Assembly (NCBI GenBank): GCA_002308955.1
Contig: DBWJ01000016.1
Coordinates: 340-17,632 of the forward strand
Source of the DNA: Lachnoclostridium sp. UBA1241
Lineage (GTDB): Bacteria; Bacillota; Clostridia; Lachnospirales; Lachnospiraceae
Direction of reading: 5' to 3'
DNA length: 17,293 bases
The notes below the pieces were generated by a model, which worked only from the letters and a program-made list of their open reading frames with translations, had not been told where the DNA came from and made no database searches. The translations under genes and the position numbers were made by a program. Positions within the stretch are counted from its first letter, which is position 1. Every line of letters starts with the position of its first letter. Positions 15,201-17,293 of this stretch are shown here, in pieces.

Positions 15201-16646
15201 TTTTACGGAGAAAGCCACTTCGTTTTCGCTTTCCTTCACTATAAACGTTTTCCTTACAGCAACACTGCCACCGGTGTTTCCGCCAACCGAGAGTTTTCCG
15301 CCAATAAGCTGAAGGTTGTAAGCAACAAAGGACGAGTAATTCCCTCTAACAGCAATGTTGCTATCCCGGATGACAACATTTCCCAGATTTGTACCCTCAA
15401 AAGTCACATTGCTGTTCGTAATTGTGACATTTTGCTTATCATTTGTTTCGTCGGGTTGACGAATCAAACCGTCAAAAACGACTTCAGAGTTAATTATGCT
15501 CAAATCACCCGGGATATCGTCCACTGAGTAAACAGTAGTCTGTGTTTCGGAAAATGTGATATCCTTTCCTGATGAAAGGTAAAACTCGATAGAAAAGCCC
15601 CCTTGAAGACTGGGATTCTCGTTAATTCCTTTCAGCAGAAGTCCTTCACTGCCAAATAGCAAAGTCGCAGCATCATCCGCAATTGTAATTCCGTCACATA
15701 TCAAAACTCCTTCATATACACAAATCGAGGCATTATATCCAGCCCTTACATTTCCCTTAACCGTAAGATCAATTCCCTTGGATGCAACCCATCCTTCTTT
15801 TGGAACCAGAAAACTTTTTGTCTGGAAAAAATCGGCATTATTGAACGTGAGTGTTTTCTCTCCCGCATCATAACTTACAGTTCCGTCTCCGAAGATATCC
15901 GTGTGGTTCGATTCCGTTACTTTTACGCCGTTAATCCAAAGCGGATATTCATCTGTGTCCTCGCAATCCATCACCCCACATGACCAGATTGCATCAAATA
16001 CGATTTCACTGAAATCATAATCTGGCAAAGCATATGCGGTGCTTGCTCCGCACAAACCATCTTCTTCATTCGCATAGCAGTCTTTCCATCCGATAAATGT
16101 CAATCCTTCATAAGTAAATCCGAGTTCCGCAGGAGAAGCTAAAGTAATCTCCGAAATTCCTTCACGTTTGTAGTATTCGCTGACTAAAGAGTTTCCGCTT
16201 CGATACTTGACCGGGAAATACCCTTCCTCTATTCCATAGTCCAAAAACAGTTCCAGATTTCCGGAACGACCTGTAATTGTGCAGATTGCATTCTCATCCA
16301 CATACTCAACCATTGCTGCCGATGCGCCGCTCTCAGTAGCAATATCACAACGAATATCACTAAAACAATCCGCATGCTTCACTTTTATTTCTATCGCATC
16401 ACCTTCCGCATATGTGAAGGTATCTCCGACGGCAACCGAAACAAACTCTCCTGAACCGACCTTTACCAATATCGGGTCAGCGGAAGAAGTTTCTCCGAAG
16501 CGAAATCCATTGTACCATCTCCATTTGACGGTATACTCCGTAGAACTCTGAGCCGAATCATCCGGATTCGTTGCTGCCATAGCCATAGTAACAGCTGTCA
16601 CGAGAAGAACCATCAGAATAACCAGAAAGAATTGTGTCCGTTTCAT
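12234..16646 (-). CDS. Large secreted LRR surface protein with C-terminal membrane anchor
   Basis: This 1470-residue cell-surface protein has a signal peptide (1-24, cleavage near MAMAA). It continues with an N-terminal domain; two Flg_new/Listeria-Bacteroides-like segments (about 143-222 ending FDAIWS; 605-637 ending LYGKWS); and a beta-rich region (235-540) that opens with WINGVKVTESNHTDIFGDGT. A dockerin/EF-hand-like calcium loop follows (D670, D672, D674, L677, E681). The LRR region (about 686-1112) has roughly 20 repeats of about 21 residues with recurrent LxCxxNxLTxxDLS. After it come an Ig/X2-like domain (about 1146-1204), an ENQGTQEP repeat stalk (1249-1325), a Pro/Thr-rich stretch and a C-terminal membrane helix (1444-1464) before KKSGRR. 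No LPXTG motif is seen. The ATG has AAGGAG 7 nt upstream. It is probably an adhesion or binding protein; the ligand is unknown. Confidence 0.9.
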   Translation of the reverse strand: MKRTQFFLVILMVLLVTAVTMAMAATNPDDSAQSSTEYTVKWRWYNGFRFGETSSADPILVKVGSGEFVSVAVGDTFTYAEGDAIEIKVKHADCFSDIRCDIATESGASAAMVEYVDENAICTITGRSGNLELFLDYGIEEGYFPVKYRSGNSLVSEYYKREGISEITLASPAELGFTYEGLTFIGWKDCYANEEDGLCGASTAYALPDYDFSEIVFDAIWSCGVMDCEDTDEYPLWINGVKVTESNHTDIFGDGTVSYDAGEKTLTFNNADFFQTKSFLVPKEGWVASKGIDLTVKGNVRAGYNASICVYEGVLICDGITIADDAATLLFGSEGLLLKGINENPSLQGGFSIEFYLSSGKDITFSETQTTVYSVDDIPGDLSIINSEVVFDGLIRQPDETNDKQNVTITNSNVTFEGTNLGNVVIRDSNIAVRGNYSSFVAYNLQLIGGKLSVGGNTGGSVAVRKTFIVKESENEVAFSVKGEKGAFALLCSELVLGDGVSVRTPLGGKLYMSEWDDIGQFQEADGQPATSIMIVSDSAYQVVLDYSMIDALDTRLWDYEYSVPTLKTELFVTGGSKLPVIDWKDYIDHPAEMSMEGWMAWLESNLIFEGWYKDRQRTELFDFDTPITENTILYGKWSDGTVLTEEDYLDIESAFPDEVLRTYVNDIIDVDADGKLTPGERSGIFTLRLSGMGIEDLTGVSHFTNLRQLYCEHNKLTELNIGVLPNLEMLDCSDNLLAKIDLSQQPLLYYLVCARNQITEISVNTTLFSIDCSENKLESIGFLSGLSWFGALNCGNNLLTEFDLSGMDITGWVLEVLNCEGNMITSLDLSMFPDLTSIDCSDNQITELILGEKNNLSQFECCNNRLTEIDLSGFSGWWDAFDCQNNLLETLAIPDSLYINYLRCDYNKLTSITVGTSVSTLNCTNNLLTSIHSIIGVENLYGLDVSDNPITEVDLAGLSNLTSFICCQNDLSSISVEGSPNLLYLWVGNCGLTSLDVSMLTELQNLSVCGNKLTSLNLENCVNLDSLFVSDNPLTELILPKNLSKLYWLDISFTDLESIDISACANLTNMACIGTKLTTLDISQNTGLKYFYADSALLSKIDFSGNQNIRWVSACDEDEEEGCVLHIQDIQSEEDNSYDNLKYVKMGDEVLERDKDYWSRRGSTIIVFSDEINEKLKAQSYEIRVVFTENDQEVVVSTNVKAREVETTQQGTGTEVTPAVDPGTPSSGETENPGTTGESGTQEPATPENQGTQEPTSSENQGTQEPATSENQGTQEPASSENQGTQEPATSENQGTQEPTSSENQGTQEPASSENQGTQEQGSSENQGTNTPTPEPNGTQGDTSGDKQTNTPTPTPVPPTPTPVPRQDSEKPTETPTPTPTEAPVTPMPTEVTNTPTPTVVEEVAPTEVPKAPSSDGESVPDKSQSTGDNASKEKDNKDSNGMLWIVLAIILGAGLVTTVVVVKKSGRR
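12657..12902 (-). repeat. 33-bp in-frame tandem repeat (ENQGTQEPxSS stalk)
   Basis: Seven exact-length 33-bp units occupy 12672-12902, with a partial eighth at 12657-12671. Each encodes ENQGTQEP plus a variable three-residue tail (TSS, ATS, ASS; the seventh is ENQGTQEQGSS). A degenerate unit (SGTQEPATP) precedes them. Third codon positions vary between units, so the array is not freshly duplicated. It encodes an extended stalk between the LRR region and the membrane anchor and may vary in copy number. Confidence 0.92.
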
Positions 16647-16694
16647 TGTGTGTCTCCTTTATATGCACGGGACGAAAACAAAAATACTTTACAA

Positions 16695-16726
16695 ATTATA
16701 GTAGCATATCTACCATTTCGATACAA
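16695..16726 (-). promoter_or_regulatory. Candidate promoter of the LRR protein gene
   Basis: On the minus strand TATAAT (16695-16700) is a perfect -10. The best -35-like hexamer, TTGTAT (16721-16726), is 20 bp away, longer than usual. A small GTAG/CTAC dyad lies between them. The leader to the ATG at 16646 is about 42 nt. Confidence 0.5.
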
Positions 16727-16761
16727 GAAAAATATTGTTATGAATGGCTGAAGAAAACATA

Positions 16762-16795
16762 GAAAATGCCACAGTCTGCTGGCTGTGGCATTTTC
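16762..16795. terminator. Perfect 13-bp hairpin between divergent genes
   Basis: GAAAATGCCACAG (16762-16774) pairs perfectly with CTGTGGCATTTTC (16783-16795) around an 8-nt loop. The A/T ends of the stem give a T-run on both strands, so it resembles a bidirectional terminator. No gene that would end here is visible, because both flanking genes read away from it. The rest of the 327-bp gap (16647-16973) holds only candidate promoters. Confidence 0.6.
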
Positions 16796-16845
16796 CTGTT
16801 ATCCCCTCTATTCTTATACTGCAAATGTGTCAAATGACTTGCCCT

Positions 16846-16875
16846 TTGTCATTTTCCATCATTTATTATCATAAT
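16846..16875 (+). promoter_or_regulatory. Candidate promoter of the lipoprotein gene
   Basis: TTGTCA (16846-16851), an 18-bp spacer and CATAAT (16870-16875) each match five of six consensus bases. The predicted leader before the ATG at 16974 is about 90 nt and contains a small GGCA..TTGC dyad, with no recognised riboswitch. Confidence 0.5.
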
Positions 16876-16973
16876 CCCCTCTTCTGATCTCCTGCCCGCC
16901 GTGATGGCACTTGCGCAATGCCTGCCGTTTATGGTAGTTTGACCTTAAGAGAACGGCAAAGGAGGAGACTTTT

Positions 16974-17293
16974 ATGAGAAAGAAACGTTTTATTACATAT
17001 CTTCTCTGCGTAGCAATGCTGATGTTCTGCGTTGCGTGCGGAAAGAAATCTACCCCCGCTACCGAAACCCCGACGGAGACTGCACAGCCTGGGAACCAGC
17101 AGCAGGATCCCGGCAATCAGCCGCCTGCGGATACCGGAACCCCGGCGCCTGCCGACCCGATCGACGATGCTTTGAAGCATGATGCACCCGAGCATTATGA
17201 TTTTGCGGTAGAGGTAAGCATCAACCCGGATTTCCTTCTGTTTGTAACCGGGCAGGAATGCTCATGTACGGTAAGGAAGCAAGCAACCGAAAA
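16974..17293 (+). CDS. Lipoprotein (partial, N-terminal part)
   Basis: The visible 106 residues start MRKKRFITYLLCVAMLMFCV, with a signal peptide ending in a lipobox-like CVAC. C22 would be the lipidated residue, and the -3 position is Cys rather than the usual Leu. A low-complexity Pro/Thr/Gln/Asp linker follows (about 26-60), then the start of a folded domain with YDFAVEVSINPDFLLFV near 72-88. That phrase resembles domains in Lachnospiraceae lipoproteins and recalls the INPS-type motif of RsgI-like anti-sigma proteins, but the match is too short to name. GGAGG lies 8 nt before the ATG at 16974. The gene runs off the right edge and is divergent from the LRR gene. Confidence 0.82.
   Translation, partial: MRKKRFITYLLCVAMLMFCVACGKKSTPATETPTETAQPGNQQQDPGNQPPADTGTPAPADPIDDALKHDAPEHYDFAVEVSINPDFLLFVTGQECSCTVRKQATE

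Overview
This window looks like chromosome from a low-to-mid GC Gram-positive anaerobe of the Clostridia, most likely a Lachnospiraceae-type organism. The evidence is strong AGGAGG ribosome binding sites, frequent GTG/TTG starts, sigma-A-type promoters, the rpmB / Asp23-FakA neighbourhood, a DUF2953-GerW (ytfI-ytfJ) sporulation pair, an NFACT/RqcH protein, and a large LRR surface protein of the type common in Lachnospiraceae. No plasmid, phage, insertion sequence, CRISPR array, tRNA or rRNA was recognised.

Layout. (1) Positions 1-1235, minus strand: rpmB (ribosomal protein L28) with its own promoter and terminator, followed by an Asp23/Gls24 protein and the first part of a FakA-like DAK2 protein that runs off the left edge. 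(2) Positions 1244-4744: a YfhO-family polytopic membrane protein (minus) and a divergent membrane-anchored PIG-L/LmbE-type deacetylase (plus). Both are envelope-glycan-type enzymes, each with a readable promoter. (3) Positions 4745-5183: a gene-free stretch with an array of 74-75-bp units, each built around a CGGCCCAC/GTGGGCCG hairpin, plus the terminator of the next operon. (4) Positions 5184-9460, minus strand: a five-gene operon read from a perfect-consensus promoter. It encodes a derlin-like pseudo-rhomboid with a zinc-ribbon-like tail, a 451-residue helical protein of unknown function, a 103-residue unknown, a DUF2953 protein with a very acidic central insert, and GerW/YtfJ. (5) Positions 9572-12198, plus strand: rqcH (ribosome quality control) and a PHP-family histidinol-phosphatase-like gene, ending in a terminator that overlaps the last codons. 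(6) Positions 12234-16646, minus strand: a 1470-residue secreted, membrane-anchored LRR protein with a 33-bp in-frame tandem repeat. It is visibly more AT-rich than its surroundings. (7) Positions 16974 to the right end: the start of a lipoprotein gene.

Most genes are housekeeping or envelope functions. The best leads for something undescribed are the 74-bp hairpin array, the pseudo-rhomboid/451-aa/103-aa trio that precedes ytfI-ytfJ, the orphan perfect hairpin at 16762-16795, and the LRR protein with its repetitive stalk. I do not see convincing evidence for a complete novel defence or mobile system.
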